From an uncultured Monoglobus sp. (GTDB taxonomy: Bacteria > Bacillota > Clostridia > Monoglobales > Monoglobaceae): a DNA stretch of 64,000 nucleotides. Positions 55,027 through 63,946 of this stretch are shown here, piece after piece; the first letter of the stretch is position 1, and each line of letters begins with the position of its first letter. The stretch spans positions 41,577 through 105,576 of the forward strand of contig CANRGH010000006.1 in assembly GCA_947630135.1 (NCBI GenBank), written 5' to 3'. The notes beneath the pieces were generated by a model. The model searched no databases. It worked only from the letters and a program-made list of their open reading frames with translations, and was not told the origin of the DNA. Both the position numbers and the translations under genes were made by a program.

Positions 55027-55208
55027 GCTGTCATGAAAAGGGGATTTGCCCTTTCATTATATATGACGACAAAAGCTTTGATTGGGTTCCCAACAGAGAC
55101 TGATTTTTTTAAAAAATTTTTTAAAATTGTGAATTTCGGCCGAATTTTGGCGGAATTTACGGTTTTGCGTTCTCTGTAAGGATACCTCATATTGGGTGTC
55201 CTGTTTTT
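55027..55208 (+). promoter_or_regulatory. Structured leader of panBCD, candidate riboswitch/attenuator
   Basis: The predicted transcript folds into a hairpin (about 55034-55058, ATGAAA-GGG / CCC-TTTCAT), an enclosing ACAGAGA (55093-55099) / TCTCTGT (55171-55177) helix, and then a terminator (55179-55208). GGGTTCC at about 55085-55091 could pair with the terminator's left arm, an alternative fold. A Bacillota RNA called the pan motif is known in leaders of panB/panC/panD; I cannot confirm a match. A separate small RNA is the alternative. Confidence 0.5.
55179..55208 (+). terminator. Terminator within the panB leader
   Basis: AGGATACC / GGTGTCCT stem with a G-U pair, followed by GTTTTTA, about 97 bases before the panB start. 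Confidence 0.75.
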
Positions 55209-55305
55209 ATGCACACAATAATATGTAGTTTCGGATTTAAGTTGCATATAATATAATGAAGAAACTCATGCCAAAACAGTAAAAATTTGTAAAGGAGAAT
55301 GAAAA

Positions 55306-56091
55306 ATGGCCGAAAAGAAGATTACGACAAAAACCGTTCGGGCAATGAAGGGCAGAGAGAAGATTTCCATGCTGACCTCTTATGATTACTCGATGGCAAA
55401 GCTTGTGGACGCCGCGGGGATCGACATGATACTCGTGGGCGACTCGCTGGGCAACGTTATGCTCGGCTTTGACAACACCACGCATGTCACAATGGCGGAC
55501 ATGGTCCACCACACGAAGGCGGTCGCGAAGGGCGCGAAGCGCGCCATGGTCGTGGCAGACATGCCGTTTTTGTCCTGCCGCCTCGGGAAGTATGAGGCCG
55601 TTAAAAACGCCGGCGCTCTCATAGCGGAAGGGAACGCGGCGGCGGTCAAGATCGAGGGCGGCGAGGAGATCGCCGACGTTATTAAGGCGATAACCGACGC
55701 GGGAATTCCCGTGTGCGCGCATCTGGGCCTGACGCCGCAGAGCGTCAATCAGCTCGGGGGCTTCGGAATTCAAGCAAAGACCGACGCGGCGGCCGAAAAG
55801 CTGATGCGCGACGCGAAAGCGGTCGAGGAGGCCGGGGCGTTCGCGCTGGTGCTTGAATGCATCCCCCGCGATCTGGCGAAAAAAGTGACCGAAAGCCTCA
55901 CGATCCCCACGATCGGCATAGGCGCGGGCCCCGACTGCGACGGGCAGGTTCTGGTGCTGCACGACATGCTGGGAATGTTCGACGATTATGTGCCGTCGTT
56001 CGTGAAGCGTTTCGCCGAGGTCGGCAAAACGATAACCAACGGCGTTTCGAACTATATAAAAGAAGTAAAAGAGGGGAGTTTCCCCAAATAA
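55306..56091 (+). CDS. panB: 3-methyl-2-oxobutanoate hydroxymethyltransferase
   Basis: The 261-residue enzyme makes ketopantoate, the first step of pantothenate synthesis. Motifs: [53 protein letters not shown] and [23 protein letters not shown] precedes ATG. First gene of panBCD; a repeat element sits between it and panC. Confidence 0.97.
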   Translation: MAEKKITTKTVRAMKGREKISMLTSYDYSMAKLVDAAGIDMILVGDSLGNVMLGFDNTTHVTMADMVHHTKAVAKGAKRAMVVADMPFLSCRLGKYEAVKNAGALIAEGNAAAVKIEGGEEIADVIKAITDAGIPVCAHLGLTPQSVNQLGGFGIQAKTDAAAEKLMRDAKAVEEAGAFALVLECIPRDLAKKVTESLTIPTIGIGAGPDCDGQVLVLHDMLGMFDDYVPSFVKRFAEVGKTITNGVSNYIKEVKEGSFPK

Positions 56092-56103
56092 TCAAGGGGG
56101 TAA

Positions 56104-56290
56104 ACGGGCGGATATTATCCGCCCCTACAACATTTTGCGAACAATGGTCGTAGGGGACATGCGCCCTCGACGTCCCGCGGGCGCCTGAGATATACCAAAT
56201 TGCCGCAAATGCGCAAATCGCGTAACGCCGTAGGGGCGGCAATCTGCCGCCCGATCTAATCACTATTCGCTAATCGCTAATCACTACGTT
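56104..56290. repeat. Interspersed intergenic repeat, copy 3, between panB and panC
   Basis: The copy is composed of the palindrome GGGCGGATATTATCCGCCC (56106-56124), the GTAGGGGACATGCGCCCTCGACGTCCC element in inverse orientation, a second palindrome GGGCGGCAATCTGCCGCCC (about 56234-56252) and a CTAATCACTATTCGCTAATCG unit. It lies inside the pan operon and ends right before the panC ribosome site. Confidence 0.75.
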
Positions 56291-56303
56291 AGGAGGCAAC
56301 ACC

Positions 56304-57161
56304 ATGCAAATCATAAAAACACCGGCGGAGCTTAACGCCGTTTCAAAAAAATTAAAGGCCGAGTGCAAAACGATCGGCCTTGTACCCACAATGGGCTATC
56401 TCCACAAGGGCCACAAGTCACTGATACGCAAAAGCGCCGAGCAGAACGACGTCACGATCGTCAGCGTTTTTGTCAACCCGACCCAGTTCGGCCCGGGCGA
56501 GGACCTTGAAACCTATCCGCGCGACCTTGAGCGCGACAAACAGGCCGCAGAGTCGGCGGGCGCGGAATATATTTTCCACCCGGAGCCCGAGGACATGTAT
56601 CCGGACGGCTATGGGACCTTTGTCAGCGTGGACAGCGACATTACCAAGATACTGTGCGGCAAGACGAGGCCCGGGCACTTCCGCGGCGTCGCGACGGTTG
56701 TAACAAAACTGTTCAACATCTCAATGGCCGACCGCGCATACTTCGGTCAGAAGGACGCGCAGCAGCTCGCGGTCATTATGCGCATGGTGTCCGACCTCAA
56801 CATGAATATCGAGATCGTGCCCTGCCCGATAGTGCGCGAAAAAGACGGGCTCGCGATGAGCAGCCGCAACACCTATTTATCAGCCGAGGAACGCGAGCAG
56901 GCGCTCAGCCTCAGCGCGGCACTGAAGGAGGCGGAGGCCGCGATCAAGGTCGGCGAGACCGATCTTGAAAAAATAAAGCAAGACATACGGGCGCGGATAT
57001 CAAAGTCGCCGCTCGCGGACATTGAGTATATCGAAAGCTGTGCGTTCCCGAGCCTTGAGCCATACGGCGGCAGGCTCGTCGAGAAAACGCTGATCGCGCT
57101 GGCGGTCCGCTTTGGAAAGACGCGGCTGATCGACAATATCATAGTAGAGCCTAAAAATTAG
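56304..57161 (+). CDS. panC: Pantothenate synthetase
   Basis: The 285-residue enzyme joins pantoate and beta-alanine with ATP. Motifs: [16 protein letters not shown] (HxGH), [35 protein letters not shown] and [15 protein letters not shown] precedes the ATG. panD follows after 13 bases. Confidence 0.97.
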   Translation: MQIIKTPAELNAVSKKLKAECKTIGLVPTMGYLHKGHKSLIRKSAEQNDVTIVSVFVNPTQFGPGEDLETYPRDLERDKQAAESAGAEYIFHPEPEDMYPDGYGTFVSVDSDITKILCGKTRPGHFRGVATVVTKLFNISMADRAYFGQKDAQQLAVIMRMVSDLNMNIEIVPCPIVREKDGLAMSSRNTYLSAEEREQALSLSAALKEAEAAIKVGETDLEKIKQDIRARISKSPLADIEYIESCAFPSLEPYGGRLVEKTLIALAVRFGKTRLIDNIIVEPKN

Positions 57162-57174
57162 GAGGTGTCGGTAT

Positions 57175-57513
57175 ATGAACATAGAGATCATGAACTCAAA
57201 GATCCATAGGGCCACGGTGACGGACGCAAATCTTAACTACATCGGCTCGATAACCATTGACGAGGACTGGATGGACGAGGTGGGTATCCTCACAAACCAG
57301 CAGGTGCATGTAGTGAACATAAACAACGGCGAGCGCCTGATAACCTACGCGATCCCCGGCGAGCGCGGCAGCGGAGTCGTGTGCCTCAACGGCGCGGCCG
57401 CCCACAAAGCGAACGTCGGCGACAAGGTGATAATCATAGCCTACGCCACCATGGACTACGAGGAAGCCAAGACCCACAAGCCCAAAATCAAATTCATAGA
57501 AAACAGCATATGA
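57175..57513 (+). CDS. panD: Aspartate 1-decarboxylase proenzyme
   Basis: The 112-residue proenzyme cleaves itself at Gly24-Ser25 (YIGSITID) to form the pyruvoyl group; this numbering equals the E. coli enzyme and supports the chosen start. It makes beta-alanine for panC. Later conserved parts: [17 protein letters not shown] and [14 protein letters not shown]. Confidence 0.96.
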   Translation: MNIEIMNSKIHRATVTDANLNYIGSITIDEDWMDEVGILTNQQVHVVNINNGERLITYAIPGERGSGVVCLNGAAAHKANVGDKVIIIAYATMDYEEAKTHKPKIKFIENSI

Positions 57514-57519
57514 ACGTTA

Positions 57520-57549
57520 ATAAACGGACGATCAAATTCGTCCGTTTAT
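57520..57549. terminator. Bidirectional terminator after panD
   Basis: AAACGGACGA / TCGTCCGTTT stem; its right arm lies in the final codons of the opposing AlbA-type gene, so it probably serves both transcripts. Confidence 0.75.
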
Positions 57550-58821
57550 CTTATATTTTCTGTTCATGCCGTTGCCGACCGCCTCAACTTTTCCGTTTTC
57601 ACACAGTTCGCGCAGCAGCTTTATGCAGCCGGATTGTGATAAGCCTGTCAAATCCTGCGCTTCGCGCCGCGTTATAAACTCGTGCGCGCGCAAATGCTCC
57701 AAAACTTTCCTCGCGTTATTATTGACCGGCGCATCATAATCAAGCTTTGGCAAAACGATCATAAAAGCATGATCCGATATCTTTATTTCCGGCTTGGCAA
57801 AATTTTTTTCATAGCAGCTTCTTATTTTCATGATACCCGTTCCATATGCCTCTATCAGCCGCAATCTATAAAAACAAGCCGCAAGTTTTTCGTTCCTTGT
57901 GCGCGAAACCCCCAATTCAATATCATTGGCGGAAAGCCCGTACACGAGACCTCCGATCGACACTATCTCGATCCTGTTACTGTAAATATTAATAAGCGTG
58001 CTTCCGCTGAGCGCGTAATCCCGATGAGTAACCGCGTTAATCAGCGCCTCTCTTATCGCTTCGATCGGATAGTCCCTATAGTCGATCCGTTCAAGCCCTT
58101 CAAACTTCGCGATAACGCTGTTATACTGATTTATGAACTCATACGCCTCATCGAGCTGTTTCAGCAGCGACCCGCTGAATTCACGACGATTTCTAAACAC
58201 TCGCTTCGTCTCATCCTGAAACACAGCCGCCTTTATCGTGCCATCGCACTGATCGGACATAAGATACGCAAGATTTGTATATAGTCCGTCATTATCGGTA
58301 AAAAAATTAGTTCGCATCTGACTTTTGCCAAACGCGATATTCCGCTTTGCAAACTCTTTTTCGGCGTATTCAAATGTCAATTCCTGATCAAAGCTTCGCC
58401 CTTGCTCGTATGAACCGCCGTCCGTGTCTTTTATCATATCGCGAATTTTATTTTCTGAGGCCGGAACCGAGGCTGTTCCCTGACGCACATAAACTCCGCT
58501 TGGTTTCATCCCCTTATCCGTAAGATAGTATGGGGCATTACTTCCCCTGCGAACATCTATTTCAACAACGCAGCGGCCGTCAATATAAACGGGTTTAACA
58601 TCGGCAAACATTGTCGCGTCCGGTTTAACAGCGTCTCGGATCATGCTGCATATTTTAAGGGAAACTTTATCCTCGTCATATACTCCGACAACCTTTCCGT
58701 CATCATCCACTCCGACATAAATCTTTCCGCCGCGAGTATTCAGAAAAGCCGTTATTTCTTTTTTTAAATCGTTTGTCGCTTCCCTTTTAAATTCTATGGT
58801 TTCGGTTTCCTTTTCAAACAT
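57532..58821 (-). CDS. Schlafen/AlbA_2-domain ATP-binding regulator
   Basis: The 429-residue protein has an N-terminal AlbA_2 domain (ETIEFKREATNDLKKEITAFLNTRGGKIYVGVDDDG), a middle GHKL-type ATPase region (YPIEAIREALINAVTHRDYALSGSTLINIYSNRIEIVS cut by natural loops) and a C-terminal winged helix (ITRREAQDLTGLSQSGC). Such proteins are predicted transcription regulators or stress/defence proteins; none is well defined. ATG 58821 has AAAGG 9 bases upstream. Single-gene unit. Confidence 0.83.
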   Translation of the reverse strand: MFEKETETIEFKREATNDLKKEITAFLNTRGGKIYVGVDDDGKVVGVYDEDKVSLKICSMIRDAVKPDATMFADVKPVYIDGRCVVEIDVRRGSNAPYYLTDKGMKPSGVYVRQGTASVPASENKIRDMIKDTDGGSYEQGRSFDQELTFEYAEKEFAKRNIAFGKSQMRTNFFTDNDGLYTNLAYLMSDQCDGTIKAAVFQDETKRVFRNRREFSGSLLKQLDEAYEFINQYNSVIAKFEGLERIDYRDYPIEAIREALINAVTHRDYALSGSTLINIYSNRIEIVSIGGLVYGLSANDIELGVSRTRNEKLAACFYRLRLIEAYGTGIMKIRSCYEKNFAKPEIKISDHAFMIVLPKLDYDAPVNNNARKVLEHLRAHEFITRREAQDLTGLSQSGCIKLLRELCENGKVEAVGNGMNRKYKINGRI

Positions 58822-58991
58822 GCGCATCGCCCTTTCAAATAATGTTTGAAGTCTTCTGATACTATTCTAACACAACTCTGATACTCTGTCAACAGAAAAT
58901 ATCAGACTCAATTTAAAACTTAAGTCAGTACATGAAAAATCCGAGACAAAATGTCATGATTCGCCCGCGCGCTTTGTAAAGATAATTTAAT

Positions 58992-59020
58992 TTTACTTTT
59001 GTCGGAATTCGTGATATAAT
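58992..59020 (+). promoter_or_regulatory. Promoter of the small toxin-like mRNA
   Basis: TTTACT (58992-58997), 17-base spacer, TATAAT (59015-59020), about 68 bases before the small open frame. Confidence 0.7.
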
Positions 59021-59087
59021 GCGGATATCAAGGGTAAAGCAGAGCGGTTTGGCCACCTCATTCTCAAAGGGAAGGAGGTGTTGCTGC

Positions 59088-59159
59088 ATGAAACATGCTT
59101 TAGGAATAATATTCCTCACATTCTTGTTTCTTATTATATTCACTATGAAAGTGATATAG
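59088..59159 (+). CDS. 23-residue hydrophobic peptide, candidate type I toxin
   Basis: The short frame encodes MKHALGIIFLT and a further FLFLIIF stretch ending KVI: one membrane helix with basic ends. AAGGAGGT lies 9 bases before the ATG. Upstream GGCCACCTC (about 59051-59059) is complementary to GGAGGTG and could hide the ribosome site, a design known from the small holin-like toxin genes of Bacillota. A long hairpin overlaps the stop. A consensus promoter on the opposite strand faces it. Recognition rests on layout and hydrophobicity; no close homologue can be named. Confidence 0.6.
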   Translation: MKHALGIIFLTFLFLIIFTMKVI

Positions 59160-59191
59160 CCGCCCTGATTTGACCGGAGGGCAGCTATATC
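59153..59191 (+). promoter_or_regulatory. Long hairpin overlapping the toxin stop codon
   Basis: GATATAGC-C-GCCCT / AGGGC-A-GCTATATC, 13 pairs with one mismatch. There is no T-tract, so a stabilising or RNA-RNA contact role is more likely than termination. Confidence 0.65.
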
Positions 59192-59239
59192 TGATATTCT
59201 GTTTTTCGGCCGGCCGCATTGCGGCGCCTTTGATGCTTT

Positions 59240-59262
59240 AAGGAACCTTCGGGCTCCTTTTT
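59240..59262 (+). terminator. Terminator of the toxin-like mRNA
   Basis: AAGGAACC-TTCG-GGCTCCTT stem with one mismatch, then TTT on the plus strand. Confidence 0.6.
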
Positions 59263-59270
59263 GCATTTAT

Positions 59271-59299
59271 ATTATAACATTCTTTTTTTGTTTTGTCAA
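59271..59299 (-). promoter_or_regulatory. Consensus promoter facing the toxin-like gene
   Basis: Minus-strand TTGACA (59294-59299), 17-base spacer, TATAAT (59271-59276), both hexamers perfect. It begins 4 bases after the trpA stop. Confidence 0.85.
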
Positions 59300-59302
59300 G
59301 CG

Positions 59303-60100
59303 TTACATCAGCGGGGCTTTCAGGGCGCTTGTCAGGGCCTTCACACCGTTTATCTTATCCTCCGCGGTCTTGCCAGCGGCGATCGTTTTGACAATGGCGC
59401 TGCCGACTATAAGGCCGTCGCAGTATTTCTTTAAATTCTCGATATGCTCGGGCTTTGAAATTCCGAAGCCTATACACTTGGGAATGTCGGAATACTTGTT
59501 GAGCATGCCGAACATACGGTCAAAGTCGGTCGAAAAATCCTCGCGCGTTCCGGTGACGCCCATTGAGGACACGCAGTAAAGAAAGCCATTTGCTCTCTCG
59601 CAGATCGCCTTTGAACGCTCCTCGGACGAGGTGGGTGCGATCATTGAGATCTGCCATACTCCGTACTCTTGTGTCAGATCGTATATCTCATCGCTCTCCT
59701 CAAACGGCAGGTCGGGGATAATAACGCCGTCCACGCCCGCCTTTTTGCAGGCCGCGAAAAATTTCTCGGGGCCGTAGCTTAATATCGAGTTGAAATACAT
59801 CAAAAACACCAGCGGGACCTGCGTGCTCTCGCGCAGCTCGGTCACAGCCTTAAATATTATGTCAAGATTGATCTCGTGCTTCAAGGCACGCACGTTCGCC
59901 GCCTGGATAACCGGGCCCTCGGCCATAGGGTCGGAGAAAGGTATTCCCAGTTCGATCAGATCGGCACCGGCATTTTCCATGGCGAGCACCAGCTTTTTCG
60001 AGGTCTCGATGTCCGGGTCGCCGAACGTCAAAAACGTCACAAGCGCCTTTTTGTTTTTTTCTCTCAGGGCTTCAAACATTGAGTCTATTCTATTTTTCAT
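59303..60100 (-). CDS. trpA: Tryptophan synthase alpha chain
   Basis: The 265-residue subunit cleaves indole-glycerol phosphate to indole. Family parts: [23 protein letters not shown] with the catalytic Glu, [15 protein letters not shown] with the catalytic Asp, and [11 protein letters not shown]. It overlaps trpB by 11 bases. Confidence 0.97.
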   Translation of the reverse strand: MKNRIDSMFEALREKNKKALVTFLTFGDPDIETSKKLVLAMENAGADLIELGIPFSDPMAEGPVIQAANVRALKHEINLDIIFKAVTELRESTQVPLVFLMYFNSILSYGPEKFFAACKKAGVDGVIIPDLPFEESDEIYDLTQEYGVWQISMIAPTSSEERSKAICERANGFLYCVSSMGVTGTREDFSTDFDRMFGMLNKYSDIPKCIGFGISKPEHIENLKKYCDGLIVGSAIVKTIAAGKTAEDKINGVKALTSALKAPLM

Positions 60101-61286
60101 TGATTTCCACCCCCATATATCTCGCGACCGAGTAAACGTCCTTGTCGCCTCTGCCGGAAAGGTTTATGACAACGATCTTGTCCTTGTCCATCTTCGGCAC
60201 GATCTTCATCGCCTGCGCCACCGCGTGTGAGCTTTCGATCGCGGGGATTATTCCTTCGATCCTCGTCAGATAGCGGAACGCGTCGACCGCCTCGGCGTCG
60301 GTTATCGGATAGTATTCGGCGCGGCCGCTGTCGCGCAGAGCCGCGTGCTCGGGGCCGACTCCGGGATAATCGAGACCCGCCGAGATCGAGTAGACCGGCA
60401 TTATGCCGCCCGACTTATCCTGCAAAAATATCGACTTCATGCCGTGGAGAACGCCCACGGTGCCTTTTGTCATGGTCGCGGCGTGGCGCTCGGTGTCTAT
60501 TCCGTCGCCCGCAGCCTCGGCTCCGATAAGCCGAACCGACTTGTCGCCGATAAAGTCATAAAACGCGCCCATGGCGTTGCTGCCGCCACCCACGCAGGCG
60601 ATTACCGCGTCGGGCAGACGGCCCTCTTTTTCGAGCATCTGCGCCTTGATCTCTTTTCCGATAACGCTCTGGAAGTCACGCACGATCGTGGGGTACGGGT
60701 GCGGGCCCATGGTAGAGCCCAGCAGATACATCGTGTCGTTCGCCCTTGCCGCCCACGCGCGAAGCGCCTCGTTGCAGGCGTCCTTGAGCGTGCTCGTGCC
60801 GGACGTGACGGGCGTCACCTTGGCACCCAGCAGGTTCATGCGGAACACGTTGAGCTCCTGACGGCGCGTGTCCTCCTCGCCCATGAAAACCTCACACTCC
60901 ATACCGAACAGCGCCGCGGCCGTCGCGGCGGCCACTCCGTGCTGACCCGCTCCGGTCTCGGCGATAACCTTCTTTTTGCCCATGCGCTTCGCCAGAAGCG
61001 CCTGACCCAGAACATTGTTTATCTTGTGCGCTCCGGTGTGGTTCAGGTCCTCGCGCTTTATGTACACCTTGGCGCCGCCCAGATCGTTTGTCATGTTTTC
61101 TGCATAGTAGAGCAGAGACGGGCGATTCGCGTATTCATTCAAGTAAAATTCAAGTTCTTTTTGAAACTCGGGGTCCGCTTTCGCCTCGTTATAGGCGGCC
61201 TCAAGCTCGTTCAGGGCGCGCATCAGGGTCTCGGGCGCGTACTGCCCGCCGTAGATCCCGAACCTGCCCTTTGATTTATTTTCCAT
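60090..61286 (-). CDS. trpB: Tryptophan synthase beta chain
   Basis: The 398-residue PLP enzyme joins indole and serine. [20 protein letters not shown] carries the PLP lysine, [10 protein letters not shown] follows, and GGGSNAMG binds the phosphate. It is the standard TrpB1 type that pairs with TrpA. Confidence 0.98.
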   Translation of the reverse strand: MENKSKGRFGIYGGQYAPETLMRALNELEAAYNEAKADPEFQKELEFYLNEYANRPSLLYYAENMTNDLGGAKVYIKREDLNHTGAHKINNVLGQALLAKRMGKKKVIAETGAGQHGVAAATAAALFGMECEVFMGEEDTRRQELNVFRMNLLGAKVTPVTSGTSTLKDACNEALRAWAARANDTMYLLGSTMGPHPYPTIVRDFQSVIGKEIKAQMLEKEGRLPDAVIACVGGGSNAMGAFYDFIGDKSVRLIGAEAAGDGIDTERHAATMTKGTVGVLHGMKSIFLQDKSGGIMPVYSISAGLDYPGVGPEHAALRDSGRAEYYPITDAEAVDAFRYLTRIEGIIPAIESSHAVAQAMKIVPKMDKDKIVVINLSGRGDKDVYSVARYMGVEINEK

Positions 61287-61290
61287 AGTT

Positions 61291-61929
61291 TTATACCTCG
61301 TTTTGATTAATATTTCTTATAATATAGACGATTTCTTTTATTTTTTCCGCGTCCTTCAGGCCGTTGGTCTCGGCGCCGCTGCTGACGTCGACCCCATAGG
61401 GGCTAAAAGCCTTGACCGCGCTTTCTATGTTGCCCGCGTTCAGACCGCCTGCCAGCATGATCGCGCTCAGATCAATACCACGCAGACGCTCGTCCTTGAT
61501 CCTTTTGCCCTTGCCGCCATAGCCCTCGACGTAAGCGTCAAGCAGCAGGCGGTCGGCGTTTTTATATTTTTCAAGGCTTTTCGGGTCAAAATCGTCGCCG
61601 ACCCGCGCCGCCTTCCAAATCTCGAGATCGGGACAAAGCTTTCGCAGATCTTCTATATCCCCCGCGCTTTCCTCGCCGTGAAGCTGAGCAACGTCAAGGG
61701 GAACCAACCTCGCAAGCTCCGCGATCTTTTCGATCGGCATGTTGACAAACACACCGACGGCACGTATCCTCGGATCGAGCCGCGAACGTATCGCGCGCGC
61801 CTTTTCGGCCGTCAGACAGCGGCGGCTCTTTTCATAGAACACAAATCCCGCGAAGTCGGGCATAGCAACATTCACCGCGTCGGCGTCCGCCTCGCGCATG
61901 AGGCCGCATATCTTTATTTTAACGCTCAT
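61291..61929 (-). CDS. trpF: Phosphoribosylanthranilate isomerase
   Basis: The 212-residue TIM barrel has [15 protein letters not shown] with the catalytic Cys, [22 protein letters not shown] and [12 protein letters not shown] 61929 is chosen: GGAAGG is 10 bases upstream, while the TTG at 61938 is too close to it. Starts 1 base after the trpC stop. Confidence 0.95.
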   Translation of the reverse strand: MSVKIKICGLMREADADAVNVAMPDFAGFVFYEKSRRCLTAEKARAIRSRLDPRIRAVGVFVNMPIEKIAELARLVPLDVAQLHGEESAGDIEDLRKLCPDLEIWKAARVGDDFDPKSLEKYKNADRLLLDAYVEGYGGKGKRIKDERLRGIDLSAIMLAGGLNAGNIESAVKAFSPYGVDVSSGAETNGLKDAEKIKEIVYIIRNINQNEV

Positions 61930-61930
61930 A

Positions 61931-62734
61931 TCAATCAAGCCTTCCGTTTCTCAGATCATCGACCGCGGAAGAAATATTTTGGTGACGCATGAACAGCTCG
62001 CCGATAAGCGCCGCGTCTGCGCCGATCTGCTCCACATACTCAAGGTCGCGGCTACTTCTGATCCCGCTCTCGGAAACAAGGACCTTTTTGTCCCGCTCCT
62101 CAAGCAGGCCCAAAAGCCGCTCGGTGGTGCCGAGGTCCTCCTCAAAAGTCTTGAGGTTGCGGTTGTTGACGCCGACTATCCTCGCGCCCAGCGCGTTCAC
62201 GCGTCGCAGCTCCTCCGCGTCATGGACCTCGACCAGACAGTCAAGACTGAGCCCGTGCGCGGTTTCCATAAAACCGCTCATGGTCTTGTCGTCAAGGATC
62301 GCCGCGATAAGCAGGATCGCCGACGCGCCGAGACCTCTCGCCTCGTATATCTGATAGTCGTCGATCACAAAATCCTTGCGCAGCAGCGGAATTTTGGAAA
62401 TGCGGCTTATGTCGCGCAGGAAATCGGGCTTGCCGAGGAAGAAATCGGTCTCGGTCAGCACCGACATGGCCTGCACGTCGGACCTTAAATATTCCCGCGC
62501 CACGTCCATGTGGTCAAGGTCGGGGCGGATCAGCCCTTTTGAGGGCGAGGCTTTTTTCACCTCGGCTATGATCGAGATTTTTTCGTAGTCCTTTAAGGCG
62601 TTGTAAAAGCTTATCACCTTGCGCGAGCCTAACGATTTTTCAACGTCGGTCCTCAGGGTTTTGTAGCTGATTTTCTGTTTTTGGTTTTCCAGATATATTT
62701 TCTTTTTTGTTACGATTTTTTCAAGTATGTCCAT
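61931..62734 (-). CDS. trpC: Indole-3-glycerol phosphate synthase
   Basis: The 267-residue barrel enzyme has IIAEVKKASPSKGLI with the catalytic Lys, LLRKDFVIDDYQIYEARGLGA, VGVNNRNLKTF and VSESGIRSSRD. It closes the ring to indole-glycerol phosphate. A repeat element separates it from trpD. Confidence 0.97.
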   Translation of the reverse strand: MDILEKIVTKKKIYLENQKQKISYKTLRTDVEKSLGSRKVISFYNALKDYEKISIIAEVKKASPSKGLIRPDLDHMDVAREYLRSDVQAMSVLTETDFFLGKPDFLRDISRISKIPLLRKDFVIDDYQIYEARGLGASAILLIAAILDDKTMSGFMETAHGLSLDCLVEVHDAEELRRVNALGARIVGVNNRNLKTFEEDLGTTERLLGLLEERDKKVLVSESGIRSSRDLEYVEQIGADAALIGELFMRHQNISSAVDDLRNGRLD

Positions 62735-62771
62735 AATTTTCTCCGAAATTGATCGAGTATTTCACAAAGAC

Positions 62772-62911
62772 GCGGGACGTCGAGGGCGCCGTCCCCTACG
62801 ACCATCTTGCGTACTATTATTCTAATCACTATTCGCTAATTACTAATCACTACGTTCGTAGGGGCGGATATTATCCGCCCGCAGGCGGCAGATTGCCGCC
62901 CCTACAACCGC
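62772..62911. repeat. Interspersed intergenic repeat, copy 4, between trpD and trpC
   Basis: GGGACGTCGAGGGCGCCGTC-CCCTACGACC, then CTAATCACTATTCGCTAATTA, then the palindromes GGGCGGATATTATCCGCCC (62862-62880) and GGCGGCAGATTGCCGCC. Same components as copy 3 in another order. It lies inside the trp operon. Confidence 0.75.
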
Positions 62912-62929
62912 GCATCTGCCTCAACACAA

Positions 62930-63946
62930 TTAAAACTTGTTCGTCATCTCTACCAGCTGATCGAGTTTTTTCATGGCGGCGCCGCTGTCTATGGCTTTCT
63001 CCGCCATGCGAACGCCTTCCTCAATGCTGCTTGCAAGGCCAGTCGTATATATCGCCGCGCCCGCGTTCAGAACAACTATATCGCGGCGGGGGCCTTTTTC
63101 GCCCTTTAAGATGCTCAAGGTCGTTTTTACGTTCTCTTTGACGTCTCCGCCCTTGATGTCATCCGCCGTGCCGACGGCGAGGCCCACATCCTCGGGGCTT
63201 AAATAATAGTCGATGACCTTGCCGTCCTTTATCTCGGATATCTTGGTCTTGCCGATTATCGACAACTCATCCATGCCGTTGTCAACGCCGCAGACCGACA
63301 TGCCCGAGGTTACGCCCAAGTTCATCATGGCCTCGGCCAGCGGGTGGGTCAGGTCCTCGTCAAACACGCCGATGACCTGGTGTTTGGCGTTCGAGGGGTT
63401 CGAGAGAGGGCCGAGTATGTTAAACAGGGTTCTTATCTTGATCTCGCCGCGCACACCCGACACGGTTTTCATGCAGGGATGCATGGTCCTTGCGAACATG
63501 AAGCCTATGCCGATCTTTTCGACGCACTCCTTCACCTGCTCGGGCGTTATCATGATATTTACGCCGAGGCCCTCAAGCACGTCGGCGCTGCCGCACTTGC
63601 TCGAAACCGCGCGGTTTCCGTGCTTGGCGGTCTTTGCGCCCGCGCCCGCGATAACAAACGCCGCGGTGGTCGAAATGTTAAACGTGTTCGTGCCGTCGCC
63701 GCCGGTTCCCACGCAGTCAACATAGTCGGGAACGTCGGGCGTTATGAGCGAGGCCTTGCTGTTCATCATGGCGGCGCTGCCGCTGATCTCGTCGATCGTC
63801 TCGCCCTTCATGCGCAGGGCAGTGAGATAGGCGCTTATCTGCACCGGCGTCGCTCCACCGTCCAGCACCGCGTCCATTGCGGTTTTCGCCTCGTCAAATG
63901 TCAGGTTTTCTCCGTCAGTAATTTTTCTTATGTATTTTGTAAGCAT
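62930..63946 (-). CDS. trpD: Anthranilate phosphoribosyltransferase
   Basis: The 338-residue enzyme adds phosphoribose to anthranilate. Motifs: CVGTGGDGTNTFNISTTAAFV, KHGNRAVSSKCGSAD and FARTMHPCMKTV. ATG 63946 with GGAG 9 bases upstream is preferred over TTG 63955. trpE/trpG are not in the window and would lie to the right. The 54 bases beyond hold only the ribosome site and AT-rich sequence. Confidence 0.97.
   Translation of the reverse strand: MLTKYIRKITDGENLTFDEAKTAMDAVLDGGATPVQISAYLTALRMKGETIDEISGSAAMMNSKASLITPDVPDYVDCVGTGGDGTNTFNISTTAAFVIAGAGAKTAKHGNRAVSSKCGSADVLEGLGVNIMITPEQVKECVEKIGIGFMFARTMHPCMKTVSGVRGEIKIRTLFNILGPLSNPSNAKHQVIGVFDEDLTHPLAEAMMNLGVTSGMSVCGVDNGMDELSIIGKTKISEIKDGKVIDYYLSPEDVGLAVGTADDIKGGDVKENVKTTLSILKGEKGPRRDIVVLNAGAAIYTTGLASSIEEGVRMAEKAIDSGAAMKKLDQLVEMTNKF

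Larger units (their letters stand above)
59090..59264 (-). ncRNA. Candidate antisense antitoxin RNA
   Basis: A perfect minus-strand promoter (59271-59299) would start an RNA at about 59264 that runs into the 3' part of the toxin-like transcript. The left end is not defined; 59090 is a guess at overlap with the coding region. Convergent overlapping RNAs are the rule in TxpA/RatA-like type I systems. Confidence 0.45.

Noticed and set aside
55027..55208. 6S RNA
   Set aside because: Length is similar, but the 5' and 3' ends do not pair to form the closing stem, and the position before panBCD favours a leader.
58925..59266. 113-codon minus-strand open frame over the toxin-like locus
   Set aside because: Its composition is not protein-like, it lacks a ribosome site, and it runs across hairpins and promoters of the small locus.
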